This document shows positions 53,503 through 63,866 of a stretch of DNA of 64,000 nucleotides, piece after piece; positions within the stretch are counted from its first letter, which is position 1; the number at the start of each line of letters is the position of its first letter. A program made the position numbers and the translations under genes. Below the pieces are notes generated by a model. That model had not been told where the DNA came from, searched no databases, and saw only the letters and a list, made by a program, of their open reading frames with translations. This stretch comes from Oleiphilus sp. (lineage in GTDB: Bacteria > Pseudomonadota > Gammaproteobacteria > Pseudomonadales > Oleiphilaceae), in assembly GCA_006212045.1 (NCBI GenBank), contig PZPK01000011.1, forward strand, positions 1-64,000, given 5' to 3'.

Positions 53503-54261
53503 ATGAAAAATGATCTCAGCGAAGAAGAACTGCTGCGCTATAGTCGCCAGATCATGTTGCCGGCCTTCGATGTCTCGGGCCAGCTCGCTCTGGCAAATGC
53601 AAAGGTCCTGATTGTCGGTTTGGGTGGACTTGGCAGCCCGGTGGCCTTGTATCTGGCGGCGGCAGGTGTGGGTAAGTTGATACTGGCAGACCATGACAGG
53701 GTGGATCTGAGTAATCTGCAGCGGCAGATCGCTCATGAGCAGGCAAGTCTGGGTCAGGCCAAATGCCGGTCTGCCGGAGAGCGTGTATCGCGACTTAATC
53801 CAAATACGGAGATTGAGTGCCTGGATATATGTTTGGCTGAAGAAGGACTTTCGGGTCTGATTGCTGGTGTTGATCTGGTGCTTGATTGCTGTGATAACTT
53901 CAGCACACGATTTGCAATAAACAAGGTCTGTGTACAGCAGCGCACGCCTTTGGTTTCGGGGGCGGCGATCCGCATGGAAGGGCAGCTTGCAGTGTTTGAT
54001 GCCAGGCTCCCGGAAGCGCCCTGTTACCAGTGTCTATACAGCCATGGCGGTGACGAAGAACTGAGTTGCAGCGAATCCGGCGTCTTGTCTCCCCTGGTCG
54101 GGGTCATTGGAAGTATGCAGGCGCTGGAAGCTATCAAAGTGATCAGCGGGTTAGGGTCTGGCCTTGCGGGCTATCTTATGATTTATGATGCATTGCATGC
54201 GGACTGGCGTAAACTGCGCTTGCGAAAGGATCCTCAGTGCCCGGTGTGCGCTTCCTCCTGA
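53503..54261 (+). CDS. moeB: MoeB/ThiF-type adenylyltransferase
   Basis: A 252-residue E1-like enzyme from the ATG at 53503, which follows AGGAAGTGACG; the open frame reaches back to 53464. It adenylates the C-terminus of MoaD-type sulfur carriers in molybdopterin synthesis (or ThiS in thiamine synthesis). Motifs: VGLGGLGSPVALYLAAAGVG, then RQIAHEQASLGQ, and zinc-binding CYQC and CPVC pairs. moeB after prmC is common in Pseudomonas-like genomes. Confidence 0.9.
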   Translation: MKNDLSEEELLRYSRQIMLPAFDVSGQLALANAKVLIVGLGGLGSPVALYLAAAGVGKLILADHDRVDLSNLQRQIAHEQASLGQAKCRSAGERVSRLNPNTEIECLDICLAEEGLSGLIAGVDLVLDCCDNFSTRFAINKVCVQQRTPLVSGAAIRMEGQLAVFDARLPEAPCYQCLYSHGGDEELSCSESGVLSPLVGVIGSMQALEAIKVISGLGSGLAGYLMIYDALHADWRKLRLRKDPQCPVCASS

Positions 54262-54384
54262 CAGCTTTCTGTGTAAGCACGAACCCCATTGTCTTGCGAT
54301 ACGCATGAGGACGAATGGCGAAGTTGCCAATCATCCCCCGCGTTTCTCTTCTGAAAGTCCGCTTCTCCGCCGACAGTCGAATGT

Positions 54385-55782
54385 TCAGTCCGAAAAATTG
54401 GCGGCGACGTAGTCTGCGAGACGTGAGCGTTCTACACTGTGCAGAGTGATATGGGCATAGTGTTTCCAATTACGCATGCGGTCGATGGCAAAGCTGAAGC
54501 CACTGGTAGATGCGCTCAGATAGGGCGTGTCGATCTGTTTCAGGTTGCCGATGGCGACAACTTTGGTGCCCGGGCCAGCCCGAGAGATCAAACCGTGCAT
54601 TTGGGCGGCGGTCAGGTTCTGGGCTTCGTCGATCAGGAAAAATTTATCTGAAAAGCTGCGTCCGCGCATAAAGCTGGAGCTTTTGATTTTGACGCGATTT
54701 TTCAGAAACTCTACGCCCGACTTGCGTTCGAAATCGTTGCCTTCCGGGCTGGCGCTCAGTGTTTCCAGAGCATCGGTGATGGCACCCATCCAGGGTTCAA
54801 TCTTGGCCTCTTCCTCGCCCGGCAGAAAACCGATGTCTTCGCCCATTGGGACAGTGGCGCGCGTCACGATGATTTCGTCATAAAACTTGTCTTCGTAAAC
54901 CAGTTGCAAGGCAGCGGCGAGTGTCAGCAATGTTTTGCCGGTGCCTGCGTCCCCGGCAATGGTGACGAAATCGATTTCGGGGTCGGTTAATACTGACAGG
55001 GCGAAATTCTGTTCCTTGTTTTTGGCCTGAATTCCCCAGCAGTGATACTGGGTTTCAAAATCCGGCAGTAGTTCGATGGTTGCAGACTGTCCTTCCAGTT
55101 CCCTGAGTATGCCGCGAAAATTCTTGTTGGTTGAAGAGTCTGAGTACACATGTGTGTTGATGGTCCAGTTACTGACCCAGGGGGCGGTGATCTGATAAAT
55201 AATGACAGTACCGATTTCCGGTGAGTCTTCACGATCTACCTTGATGTCGACGCCGGGAGCTTCCCACATGGCATCTGTGATTTCGATCTGGCCACCGAAC
55301 AGGGTTTCGTCGCCGACATTGGCGACCTGGTCGTTGCGATAGTCTTCGGAAATCAGCCCATGCACACAGGCTTTAATGCGCAGATTGATGTCTTTGGTGA
55401 CCAGTACAACGGTCACGTCCTGGTTGATGTTGTCATCCCGAAGTTGTTTCGTGACCTCGATAATTTCGTTGTCGGCAATTTTTTCGCGGTCTTTTTCGAA
55501 GGTTTGAAAGTGCAGTTTGCCTCCGCTTCTGAGGGGAATGCCCTGTGACAAGTCTTCGATATTGATGGTGGAAAGCAGCTCATCCAGATAACGATGGGCC
55601 TGTCGTGCGTTGCGTGCGATTTCGTTTTGGCCGCGTTTATGGCTATCCAGTTCTTCCAGCACACGCAGAGGGATGAACACATTGTGCTCTTCGAATTTGT
55701 AGATTGACTCCGGCTCGTGCATCAACACGTTAGTATCCAGTACGAAAAGCTTGTTCTTGCTTGTAGATTTGCTTTTTACCAT
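54385..55782 (-). CDS. PIN-PhoH family ATPase
   Basis: A 465-residue protein with an N-terminal PIN ribonuclease-type domain (FVLDTNVLMHEP start, LEELDSHK; residues about 10-150) and a C-terminal PhoH ATPase/helicase domain with Walker A AGDAGTGKT (about 264-272) and Walker B FFLIDEAQNLT. This PhoH2/YlaK-type fusion is linked to RNA unwinding and cleavage. It converges with moeB, with 123 bases between the stops. Confidence 0.92.
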   Translation of the reverse strand: MVKSKSTSKNKLFVLDTNVLMHEPESIYKFEEHNVFIPLRVLEELDSHKRGQNEIARNARQAHRYLDELLSTINIEDLSQGIPLRSGGKLHFQTFEKDREKIADNEIIEVTKQLRDDNINQDVTVVLVTKDINLRIKACVHGLISEDYRNDQVANVGDETLFGGQIEITDAMWEAPGVDIKVDREDSPEIGTVIIYQITAPWVSNWTINTHVYSDSSTNKNFRGILRELEGQSATIELLPDFETQYHCWGIQAKNKEQNFALSVLTDPEIDFVTIAGDAGTGKTLLTLAAALQLVYEDKFYDEIIVTRATVPMGEDIGFLPGEEEAKIEPWMGAITDALETLSASPEGNDFERKSGVEFLKNRVKIKSSSFMRGRSFSDKFFLIDEAQNLTAAQMHGLISRAGPGTKVVAIGNLKQIDTPYLSASTSGFSFAIDRMRNWKHYAHITLHSVERSRLADYVAANFSD

Positions 55783-55863
55783 GATTATTCCGCCTACATC
55801 TGGTCACTCTTTACGCCTGGGCGTCTGCAGCAACGCCAGGCCTGTTTCAACGTTCGGCTTGCG

Positions 55864-56349
55864 TTATGGGCTGGCTACCTCCTCAACGATGACTTTTAAT
55901 AAATCGTAGGTCGTAATGATGCCGGTTAATTCCTCGCCGGACTTTACGAATACCCGGTGAAGGTGCTCTTCCATCATTAACTCTGCCACTTCCTTGATAC
56001 TGGCCTGTTCGGCCACCGAGAACACAATGGGCGTCATGATATCGCCAACTTCGACAGGCACTTTGGATAAGCCTTCAAAGATCATCATGCGTAGGCGGCG
56101 CGCTTCCCGAATTTCCTCTTCGTCCATTTCAGATTCATAGTCGGAACTGATCGAGTTGAAGTGGAATTCGGCAATATCCTTGAGTGTTGCAATACCCACC
56201 AGATTGCCATCAGCGTCCGCGACGGGGCTGCCCGAAATATCATTTTTCGATAGAAAGTCGGCGAACTTCTGCATGGTCCAGCTCTGGGGGACAGACTTGA
56301 CATGAGGTGTCATGATATCTTTTGCGGTCAAGTACTTGGTTTGGGACAT
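55864..56349 (-). CDS. CBS-domain protein
   Basis: A 161-residue protein made of a pair of CBS domains: the first with TAKDIMTPHVKSVPQSWTM and ISGSPVADADGNLVGI, the second with VGDIMTPIVFSVAEQASIKE and HRVFVKSGEELTGIIT. CBS pairs bind adenosyl nucleotides and act as sensors. There is no attached enzyme domain. It lies 81 bases upstream of the PhoH-family gene on the same strand. Confidence 0.9.
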   Translation of the reverse strand: MSQTKYLTAKDIMTPHVKSVPQSWTMQKFADFLSKNDISGSPVADADGNLVGIATLKDIAEFHFNSISSDYESEMDEEEIREARRLRMMIFEGLSKVPVEVGDIMTPIVFSVAEQASIKEVAELMMEEHLHRVFVKSGEELTGIITTYDLLKVIVEEVASP

Positions 56350-56397
56350 AGGGGTGCTCTTGTCTTTGCTTGGTTTGTTTATGCCAGTGTCGCCGCT

Positions 56398-57189
56398 TTA
56401 TTGTTTCTGACTATCAGGGTTCGGTTCATGTTGGCTGATCATTGCGTCGCCTTCAAGTGTGTAGAGTGTGCTGGCCAGTTCTCCGCTGCCCAATCTGACA
56501 TTGGTTAATTTTCCCATAGGGTCGTAAATCAGCTCAGCAGCCTGATATCGATCGGCATCGGCCAGTGCCTCGAGTTTCGGTATCGACTTGGCCGGCAGAT
56601 CGATCAGCTTGTTATTGACCAGCCAGGCGGGCAGAGAGCCCCCGGGATCCACGTGTTGTACCCAGATAAAGCGGGTTTGGCGATCTGATATCGGTTCGAG
56701 AAAATAAAGCGTGTAGGCATGCCTGATTCTGACAATGTCTTCCTGTTTGGGAATGACATTGGAGGCGGTGCTTTGCATGGTAATTTTAATGGTTCCGGGC
56801 GTCTTCTGGCCGCGTGTTTTAATATTTACCACGAGATCCCGGTTGCTGAAAGGCCAGGGCAGGTGATTTAAGGCATAGCCCACGCGATCGGTAAAGTCGG
56901 CACCGCCGGCTGAGCGGGATTGAAGGCAGCCTTCAACCCATTGTGGGCAGCTGTCCGGGTCGGCAATCACTGCAAACAGGTTGGCGATGGGCTGGTCCAG
57001 AATAGCTTCGGCTTTGAATGCGGCGAACTCCGAGTCCGTTTGTTCACGCGTGTAGATGGAAACTTTTCCGCTTTGTTCGGTCAGAACCCACTGACCGGAG
57101 TAGGGGCTTAAAGAGGGGGCGGTGATTGCCCAGCCAACTGGGCTGAGCAATACAGATAAAATGAAAATACCGTGCAGGTACTGCTTCAT
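56398..57189 (-). CDS. Secreted START/SRPBCC-domain protein
   Basis: A 263-residue protein from the ATG at 57189, which follows CAGGAG with good spacing; the frame is open to 57213. A signal peptide (residues about 1-20, FILSVLLSPVGWA) is followed by a START-type lipid-binding fold: IANLFAVIADPDSCPQWVEG, then LNHLPWPFSNRDLVV and TRFIWVQHVDPGGSLPAWLV. It is a periplasmic protein probably binding a hydrophobic ligand. Similar proteins are widespread in gammaproteobacteria. Confidence 0.85.
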   Translation of the reverse strand: MKQYLHGIFILSVLLSPVGWAITAPSLSPYSGQWVLTEQSGKVSIYTREQTDSEFAAFKAEAILDQPIANLFAVIADPDSCPQWVEGCLQSRSAGGADFTDRVGYALNHLPWPFSNRDLVVNIKTRGQKTPGTIKITMQSTASNVIPKQEDIVRIRHAYTLYFLEPISDRQTRFIWVQHVDPGGSLPAWLVNNKLIDLPAKSIPKLEALADADRYQAAELIYDPMGKLTNVRLGSGELASTLYTLEGDAMISQHEPNPDSQKQ

Positions 57190-57269
57190 TCCGTGGGACT
57201 CCTGCGGCTGCATCGTCCGATGAAGCAGCCGCTCAATTTAGCACACAAAAAGAGTGCCAAGCGTTAGCC

Positions 57270-57518
57270 TTATTCAGGTAAGGTCACATTCAGTTCCAGT
57301 ACCGAGCAATCATCGTTCTTGTCCAGTTGTACCTGTACCTGATCCTGATCGACGGCGACATAGCGACGAATGACATCCAGTATTTCCTGTTGCAATTGGG
57401 GCATATAATCCGGCTGCTCTCGCTGACCGCGTTCATGCGCCACAATAATCTGCAATCGTTCTCTTGCAATTGAAGCGGTGTTCTTTTTACTGCTTTTAAA
57501 ATAATCGAGGAAACTCAT
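57270..57518 (-). CDS. minE: Cell-division topological specificity factor MinE
   Basis: An 82-residue protein: N-terminal membrane/MinD-binding part ([20 protein letters not shown]) and C-terminal dimer domain. MinE drives MinD off the membrane and so sets up pole-to-pole oscillation that keeps division at mid-cell. Its start overlaps the minD stop by 4 bases. It is the last gene of the leftward minC-minD-minE operon. Confidence 0.95.
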   Translation of the reverse strand: MSFLDYFKSSKKNTASIARERLQIIVAHERGQREQPDYMPQLQQEILDVIRRYVAVDQDQVQVQLDKNDDCSVLELNVTLPE

Positions 57519-58336
57519 GCGGTTGCTGACCCCTTAAACATGCGTTTAAAGAATCCTTTCTTCTGAGCTGTCAGGAAACGGTGAGGTCGTTCCCTGCCCA
57601 TCAGGCGTTCAACGGCATCATCATATGCCTTGCCTGCATCGGTCTGCTGATCGTGAATGACCGGAACACCGGAGTTAGACGAGGTAAGTACCGCCTTCGA
57701 TTCCGGAATGACGCCCAGCAGTTTGATTGCCAGGATTTCCTTGACGTCTTCAACTGCGAGCATTTCGCCATTTTCGACCCGTTCCGGGCTGTAGCGTGTC
57801 AGCAGCAGGTGCTCTTTGACAGGATCAAGTGCCAGTTCGGCCCGTCTCGATTTACTTTGCAGAATACCGAGAATTCTGTCGGAATCACGCACCGAAGATA
57901 CTTCCGGATTGGTCACAATAATGGCTTCGTCTGCGAAATAAAGTGCCATCTGAGCACCATGTTCAATGCCGGCAGGCGAGTCACAAATAATATAGTCGAA
58001 GGTTTCAGCCAGTTCATTCAGAACCTGCTCTACACCTTCCTTGGAAAGTGCTTCTTTGTCTCGTGTTTGAGAGGCCGGAAGAATAAACAGGTTGTCGGTC
58101 TGTTTGTCTTTGATCAAGGCCTGGTTAAGCGTAGCTTCCCCGTTGATGACGTTAACGAAGTCATATACGACCCGACGCTCACAGTTCATGATCAGATCGA
58201 GGTTTCGCAAACCCACGTCAAAATCTATGACGACTGTTTTATTGCCCTTGAGCGCTAAGCCGGTCGATATTGAGGCACTACTTGTCGTTTTACCGACTCC
58301 TCCTTTTCCCGAGGTAATTACAATTATCTTAGCCAA
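57515..58336 (-). CDS. minD: Septum-site-determining ATPase MinD
   Basis: A 273-residue ParA/MinD ATPase. The deviant Walker A is [14 protein letters not shown] (about 9-22), followed by [13 protein letters not shown]. The C-terminal amphipathic helix GFFKRMFKG binds the membrane in the ATP-bound dimer. MinD recruits MinC to block FtsZ rings at the poles and is displaced by MinE. It lies between minC and minE as usual. Confidence 0.97.
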   Translation of the reverse strand: MAKIIVITSGKGGVGKTTSSASISTGLALKGNKTVVIDFDVGLRNLDLIMNCERRVVYDFVNVINGEATLNQALIKDKQTDNLFILPASQTRDKEALSKEGVEQVLNELAETFDYIICDSPAGIEHGAQMALYFADEAIIVTNPEVSSVRDSDRILGILQSKSRRAELALDPVKEHLLLTRYSPERVENGEMLAVEDVKEILAIKLLGVIPESKAVLTSSNSGVPVIHDQQTDAGKAYDDAVERLMGRERPHRFLTAQKKGFFKRMFKGSATA

Positions 58337-58511
58337 TGTTGTCTTCCCGTGTTGCTCACGTACGAGGTGTGACAGGCACCCTCTCCGCTGATGAATATTC
58401 GTGCGCTTTTATCTGCCCGCCTTGTTGGCAGTTTGCCCTTTGTGGCGGCAAGCTGGGGCAGGCAGTGAGCGCATCGTTATAATGTTCCCGAACACGACAT
58501 TCGGATTTGCT

Positions 58512-59477
58512 TCAAAGATCAATCTCTTTGAAGCGGAGGGCATCCTTGTCCAGGTAAACCTGAGTGGGCTTGCCAAGCACGCTCCGGTCTATGTCTTCAC
58601 TTATTTTGTATTGTCCGGCAATGGACACCAACTCGGCAGCCATGCTGTGACAGAAGATTCTTGCCTGTGTATCGCCTTTGACGCCAGCCAGTGCTCTGCC
58701 TCTCAGGGAGCCATAAACGTGGATGTTGCCGTCAGCAAGTATCTCGGCACCGGCACTGACCGATGCAAGTACGATCAGATCGCCGTCCGGCGCATAAACC
58801 TGCTGTCCGGAACGTACGGGCTGATGAACCACTTTGCTGATCTGTTTTTCTTTCTGAATGACTTTTTTAATGATCTCTACCGTTTCAACCTGCGTTTGGA
58901 CGGTGGGAGTCTCTTGCTGCTGGGCTGCTTGTGTATTTTCAGAGGGCTCTGGCAATTCTGGCGAAGCGGTCTCGGCTGTTTCGACGGTCTGACGTTCTTT
59001 CTGCTTGGGCAGTAGTCCGAGGCCCGCCTGTTTGGCTGCCGATTGCAGTAACTCGGAACCGCCGCGAACGGCGACGACCCTGATCGATTGTTCCTGACAG
59101 GCTTCTATCAACTGTTTGAATGGCAGAGAGCCGTTTTCTTCAAACTTTTCCAGTCCAATCACAATCGGGAGGTTGTCGAAAAAATCCGGAGCCTGGGAGG
59201 TCTTTGCCTTGATGTCGCGTGTAAACTGCTCCAGTTCGAAGTAGTTCAATTCCAGCACCGTCATCGGGACCAGTGCGCCTTTTAACTGCATGCAGGGTCT
59301 GCCGCTGTGTGGCGCTACGCTCATGTTAACCTGTTCTTGTTCTTGTGAGGGTTCGTTCATCTGCCCGCCATTCTCCGGATGCTGTTCGTTTCGTTCAAAA
59401 TCGAAGCTATCCTGCATGGTGTCGGTATTTGTTTGTTCGTGTTCGGCACTTGGCTCGGCAGTCAGGCTGGAACTCAT
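58512..59477 (-). CDS. minC: Septum-site-determining protein MinC, extended form
   Basis: A 321-residue FtsZ-ring inhibitor. The MinC_N domain starts near residue 60 (CMQLKGALVPMTVLEL), and the C-terminal beta-helix is at about 220-315 (VRSGQQVYAPDGDLIVLASV, then GSLRGRALAG). It is about 90 residues longer than the E. coli protein: a Gln/Glu-rich N-terminal extension of some 55 residues and a Glu/Gln/Pro-rich linker between the domains. The start at 59477 is the only one that begins cleanly. It is separated from minD by 175 bases. Confidence 0.92.
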   Translation of the reverse strand: MSSSLTAEPSAEHEQTNTDTMQDSFDFERNEQHPENGGQMNEPSQEQEQVNMSVAPHSGRPCMQLKGALVPMTVLELNYFELEQFTRDIKAKTSQAPDFFDNLPIVIGLEKFEENGSLPFKQLIEACQEQSIRVVAVRGGSELLQSAAKQAGLGLLPKQKERQTVETAETASPELPEPSENTQAAQQQETPTVQTQVETVEIIKKVIQKEKQISKVVHQPVRSGQQVYAPDGDLIVLASVSAGAEILADGNIHVYGSLRGRALAGVKGDTQARIFCHSMAAELVSIAGQYKISEDIDRSVLGKPTQVYLDKDALRFKEIDL

Positions 59478-59695
59478 TGAAATCCCTAATGTTGTTGGTG
59501 TTGTTTTACCCGATTCCGGTACCCGCTGAAAGACATGCCTTGACCGGATAAATCATCGCCCGGAATATTTCCATGCTTCCGGGTTGTGTCTATGGATTTT
59601 TAGGCTATCTTAGCACGCCATTTTTACTTTGGCTCGCATTTGTGGCTGACCAATTCGTAATCTTTTTCGGGCAGGATGATATGCGCTCAAAATCA

Positions 59696-59723
59696 TTGAA
59701 AGCACTGCGTTCATGCCTATAAT
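59696..59723 (+). promoter_or_regulatory. Likely sigma-70 promoter of parC
   Basis: TTGAAA (59696-59701) and TATAAT (59718-59723) are separated by 16 bases, close to the consensus pair. The parC start codon lies 53 bases after the -10. No other strong pair occurs in this 298-base divergent region with minC. Confidence 0.6.
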
Positions 59724-59775
59724 GGCTCGTTTGATTGCGCCATAATCATTACTTAAAAAGGAAGTCTGAAACCTG

Positions 59776-62079
59776 ATGAGTTCGGAAATCACCCCCATTG
59801 ATGAAGGCATCGAGCGCGTCTCGCTTCGCGACTATACAGAGAAGGCATACCTCGATTATTCGATGTATGTCATTCTGGATCGTGCCTTGCCCCATATTGG
59901 AGATGGCCTGAAACCGGTGCAGCGGCGCATCGTATATGCCATGTCAGAACTGGGCCTGAAAGCAACTGCCAAATACAAGAAGTCGGCCCGAACAGTCGGC
60001 GATGTGCTGGGTAAATTTCATCCCCACGGGGACAGTGCCTGCTATGAGGCCATGGTATTGATGGCGCAGCCTTTCAGTTATCGCTACCCGTTGATTGACG
60101 GACAGGGCAACTGGGGTTCTCCCGATGATCCGAAATCCTTTGCCGCGATGCGCTATACGGAATCGCGGTTGGCTCCCTATGCAGATGTGCTGCTGGCCGA
60201 ATTGGGACAGGGTACGGTGGACTGGGCGCCCAACTTCGATGGTACCATGGAAGAACCCAAAACCTTGCCGTCGCGATTACCCAATTTGCTGCTGAACGGC
60301 ACCACCGGTATCGCAGTAGGGATGGCAACAGATATCCCTCCGCACAATCTTAGAGAAGTCGCCGCGGCCTGTGTTCATCTGATCGAAGACAGCAAGGCCG
60401 GTCTGGATGATCTGATGATGCACATTCCCGGGCCGGACTATCCAACGCGGGCCGAAATAGTCACGCCAACAGCCGATCTGAAAACCATCTATGAGACGGG
60501 TCGTGGCTCCGTCAAGATGCGCGCCGTATACAACCGGGAGAACGGTGATATCGTCATCACCGAGTTACCGCATCAGGTTTCTGGCGCCAAGGTGCTGGAG
60601 CAGATTGCGGCGCAAATGCAGGCAAAAAAACTGCCCATGGTGGCTGACCTGCGTGATGAGTCCGATCATGAAAACCCGACGCGACTGGTCGTGGTTCCTC
60701 GATCAAACCGGGTCGACATCGACGCGGTAATGGGGCATTTATACGCGACCACCGATCTGGAAAAAAGCTATCGCGTTAATCTGAATGTCATCGGGACCGA
60801 TGGTCGACCGGGTGTCAGGGGATTGCGGGAGATTCTGACAGAGTGGCTGCGTTATCGAACCGATACCGTAACGCGCCGATTGAATTATCGGCTCGATAAG
60901 GTTGAGAAGCGACTGCACCTTTTGGACGGTTTGCTGATTGCATTTCTCAATATTGATGAAGTCATTCATATCATTCGTACCGAAGACGAGCCGAAACCGG
61001 TATTGATGAAACGGTTTTCACTGACCGAAGTACAGGCCGATTACATCCTCGACACGCGTTTGCGTCAGCTGGCGCGTCTGGAAGAAATGAAAATCCGCTC
61101 TGAGCAGTCTGAATTGGAGAAGGAACGCGATGAGCTCCAGAAGACGCTCGGATCAAAAGCACGCATGAAAACCCTGATCAAAAAGGAAATCATGGCGGAT
61201 GCTGAAAAATATGGTGATGAGCGACGCTCTCCGATTGTTCAGCGCGGTGAGGTGAAGGCCTTTAGTGAGTCAGATTTATTGTCTTCGGAACCGGTAACAG
61301 TGGTGCTTTCCGAGAAAGGCTGGGTGCGAGCCGCAAAAGGGCACGACATTGACCCTGAAGGACTGAACTATAAATCCGGCGATGCCTACGCGCTTTCAGC
61401 GAAAGGGCGGAGTAACCAGAATTCGGTATTTATTGATTCAACCGGACGCTCCTACACCGTTGCGACGCATACCTTGCCGTCAGCGCGAGGTCAGGGCGAA
61501 CCGCTGACGGGCAAGATCAGTCCTCCTTCCGGGGCGACCTTTAAAGCGGTTATTCTGGGCGACCCGGAACAGCGACTACTGATGATGTCGGATGCCGGCT
61601 ATGGCTTCATTGGCAAGGTAGGGGATCTGCAGAGCAAAAACAAGGCGGGCAAGGCGGCACTGAGTTTGCCAAAGGGTGCAGAAGTCATGATGCCGGTACC
61701 GGTGCGCGATCTGGCCAGCCAATATCTTGCAGCTATCAGCAATGAAGGTCGCATGCTGGTATTTCCCGCCAAAGACCTTCCGGAGCTGGCGAAAGGGAAG
61801 GGCAACAAGATTATCAGTATCCCCAGTGCGCGGGTGCAAAGTCGCGATGAGTGGATGGTGGCAGCGGCCCTGTTCAGCGAGTCGGACCAGTTGGTGATCT
61901 ACTCGGGCAAACGACACCTGAAACTGAAATTCAGCGATCTTGAACATTACATCGGGGAGCGTGGCCGACGCGGTCACAAGTTACCCCGAGGCTTGCAGCG
62001 CGTGGATCGTATCGAAGTTATCGAGAAAGATGCCGGAAAAGACGCGGGTAATGAAGCCGGCGATAACGAGCAGGACTAG
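59776..62079 (+). CDS. parC: DNA topoisomerase IV subunit A
   Basis: A 767-residue type II topoisomerase subunit that decatenates daughter chromosomes with ParE. The breakage-reunion domain shows [20 protein letters not shown] and [15 protein letters not shown]; the catalytic Tyr is in AMRYTESRL (about residue 130). A short C-terminal beta-propeller follows, ending in a Gly/Asp/Lys tail. ATG 59776 is preceded by AAAGGAAG and a good promoter. serB follows after 3 bases. The quinolone-resistance region reads GDSACYE, the wild-type-like form. Confidence 0.96.
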   Translation: MSSEITPIDEGIERVSLRDYTEKAYLDYSMYVILDRALPHIGDGLKPVQRRIVYAMSELGLKATAKYKKSARTVGDVLGKFHPHGDSACYEAMVLMAQPFSYRYPLIDGQGNWGSPDDPKSFAAMRYTESRLAPYADVLLAELGQGTVDWAPNFDGTMEEPKTLPSRLPNLLLNGTTGIAVGMATDIPPHNLREVAAACVHLIEDSKAGLDDLMMHIPGPDYPTRAEIVTPTADLKTIYETGRGSVKMRAVYNRENGDIVITELPHQVSGAKVLEQIAAQMQAKKLPMVADLRDESDHENPTRLVVVPRSNRVDIDAVMGHLYATTDLEKSYRVNLNVIGTDGRPGVRGLREILTEWLRYRTDTVTRRLNYRLDKVEKRLHLLDGLLIAFLNIDEVIHIIRTEDEPKPVLMKRFSLTEVQADYILDTRLRQLARLEEMKIRSEQSELEKERDELQKTLGSKARMKTLIKKEIMADAEKYGDERRSPIVQRGEVKAFSESDLLSSEPVTVVLSEKGWVRAAKGHDIDPEGLNYKSGDAYALSAKGRSNQNSVFIDSTGRSYTVATHTLPSARGQGEPLTGKISPPSGATFKAVILGDPEQRLLMMSDAGYGFIGKVGDLQSKNKAGKAALSLPKGAEVMMPVPVRDLASQYLAAISNEGRMLVFPAKDLPELAKGKGNKIISIPSARVQSRDEWMVAAALFSESDQLVIYSGKRHLKLKFSDLEHYIGERGRRGHKLPRGLQRVDRIEVIEKDAGKDAGNEAGDNEQD

Positions 62080-62082
62080 CAC

Positions 62083-63294
62083 GTGAGTGAAATTATTCTG
62101 ATAAATGTGTCGGGGCGAGACCAATCCGGTTTGACCTCCGAAATTACCGGTATCATGGCGCAGTATGATGTGCGGATTCTTGATATTGGCCAGGCGGTCA
62201 TACATGACTATCTGACTTGGGGCATTCTGGTGGAAGTGCCGGGCGATGCCGGTGCCTCGGGTGTCATGAAGGATTTACTATTCCGCATGCACGAGCTGAA
62301 TCTGGATGTTTCCTTTAAACCGGTGACGGCTGAGGAGTATGGCCAGTGGGTCGAAGGCAAGGGCAAGGCGCGTTATATCGTTTCCCTGCTGTCGCGTTCT
62401 ATCAGTGCTGAACAGATTGCCCGTGTCTCCGAGATCACCGCAAACCATGGCCTGAATATCGATAACATCTCTCGCTTGTCCGGGCGTCCGGCGCTGGATC
62501 GTCAGGTCGCGCGCAGTCAGGCCTGCATCGAATTTTCAGTGCGGGGTACGCCGCCGGGTCTGGATCAGTTGCGCGCCGATTTTCTGCATATTGCTTCCGA
62601 GCTGGGGGTCGATATCGCCTTCCAGGAAGACAGTATCTATCGCAGAAATCGCCGTATGGTGGTGTTTGATATGGATTCCACGCTGATTGAAGCGGAGGTC
62701 ATTGATGAGCTGGCCAAGGAAGCCGGTGTGGGTGAGCAGGTGGCCGAAATTACCGAGCAGGCCATGCGCGGCGAGATTGATTTTACCGAGAGCTTTGCCC
62801 GGCGCGTCGGATTGCTGGAAGGGTTGAGTGAATCAGTGCTGGAGCAGGTGGCCGCGCGACTGAAAATGACTGAGGGCGCAGAGCGTTTGATTGCGACGCT
62901 AAAAAGCTTGGGTTATAAAACCGCGATTCTGTCAGGAGGATTTACTTACTTTGCCAAAGGTTTGCAGGACAGGTTGGGTATCGATTACGTCTATGCCAAT
63001 GAGCTGGAAATCAAGGATGGCAAGGTGACGGGTCAGGTATCCGGTCGGGTCGTGGATGGACAGCGCAAGGCGGAATTACTCGACGAGTTGGCCCAAAAAG
63101 AAAACATAGGACTCGCTCAGGTGATCGCGGTGGGAGATGGCGCCAACGATTTGCCCATGCTGAGTCGGGCAGGGCTTGGCGTCGCGTTTCGGGCCAAGCC
63201 TTTGGTCAAGGAAAGTGCGAAACACGCGATTTCGAACCTCGGGCTCGATGCTGTGCTGTATCTGATAGGTTTTCGGGACCGCGAAGCAGAGTAG
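62083..63294 (+). CDS. serB: Phosphoserine phosphatase with ACT domains
   Basis: A 403-residue enzyme for the last step of serine synthesis. Residues 1-180 form two ACT-like domains (LINVSGRDQSGLTSEITGIM at the start), and the HAD domain begins at VFDMDSTLIEAEVIDE (about 196-211) with later SGGFTYF and GDGANDLPML. It starts at a GTG 3 bases after parC, so the two are co-transcribed; this pairing is common in Pseudomonas-like bacteria. Confidence 0.95.
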   Translation: MSEIILINVSGRDQSGLTSEITGIMAQYDVRILDIGQAVIHDYLTWGILVEVPGDAGASGVMKDLLFRMHELNLDVSFKPVTAEEYGQWVEGKGKARYIVSLLSRSISAEQIARVSEITANHGLNIDNISRLSGRPALDRQVARSQACIEFSVRGTPPGLDQLRADFLHIASELGVDIAFQEDSIYRRNRRMVVFDMDSTLIEAEVIDELAKEAGVGEQVAEITEQAMRGEIDFTESFARRVGLLEGLSESVLEQVAARLKMTEGAERLIATLKSLGYKTAILSGGFTYFAKGLQDRLGIDYVYANELEIKDGKVTGQVSGRVVDGQRKAELLDELAQKENIGLAQVIAVGDGANDLPMLSRAGLGVAFRAKPLVKESAKHAISNLGLDAVLYLIGFRDREAE

Positions 63295-63359
63295 CCGTCC
63301 GCAACTCTATGGTCAAAGAGGGTCAACTGTCCAAGTGTGCTTCGGGAATATTCCTGCCG

Positions 63360-63704
63360 TCAGCTATTGGCGGCTTTCTGTTCCTTTTTGATCACGCTGT
63401 GGTATTTCTTGCATAAATCCAGAAACCTGGGGGTTGGGCCGATATCTTCGTAGATGGGGTCACCCATTTCGTCGTGTTCCGTTACACGAGAACCCTGAAT
63501 ATAGGGGAAGTTGGTTTCCAGTTCTTCCAGGGCGGCCGAAACCAGTTCGCCAAGGATTTCGTTTTTCGTGCGCTTGGGGTACATTTCTGCCAAAGCGGCT
63601 ATTTTGGCGGCGTCCTCCAGAGGGAGGCGGAACGAGTACTCTTCTGAAGTCAGCGTCGCTTTAGCTTGCTTTTCCCAATGATTTGCTAGAGCTTTAATTC
63701 TCAT
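63360..63704 (-). CDS. Conserved hypothetical protein
   Basis: A 114-residue protein taken from the ATG at 63704 (MRIKALANHWEKQAKATLTS); the frame is open up to 63758. The middle, EDAAKIAALAEMYPKRTKNE, followed by ELVSAALEELE, looks like a ribbon-helix-helix-type segment, and the rest is short helices. I recall close relatives in Pseudomonas carrying the label type 1 pili tip component, a name without clear support. It converges with serB, with 65 bases between the stops, and is divergent from ppc. Confidence 0.75.
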   Translation of the reverse strand: MRIKALANHWEKQAKATLTSEEYSFRLPLEDAAKIAALAEMYPKRTKNEILGELVSAALEELETNFPYIQGSRVTEHDEMGDPIYEDIGPTPRFLDLCKKYHSVIKKEQKAANS

Positions 63705-63866
63705 AATACCTGCATCCTGTTTTGCTAGACCAGTGGTCCAAAATCGCTCATAAAACAACCAGGGTTGTCTTACTACTAAGTCTAGTGTCAGATGTCAGAA
63801 ATGTAAGTGCAAAGTGTGTGATTTTTTTTAAGAAACTTAAAGCATTTGTCACAAAAGGGGGTCCTT

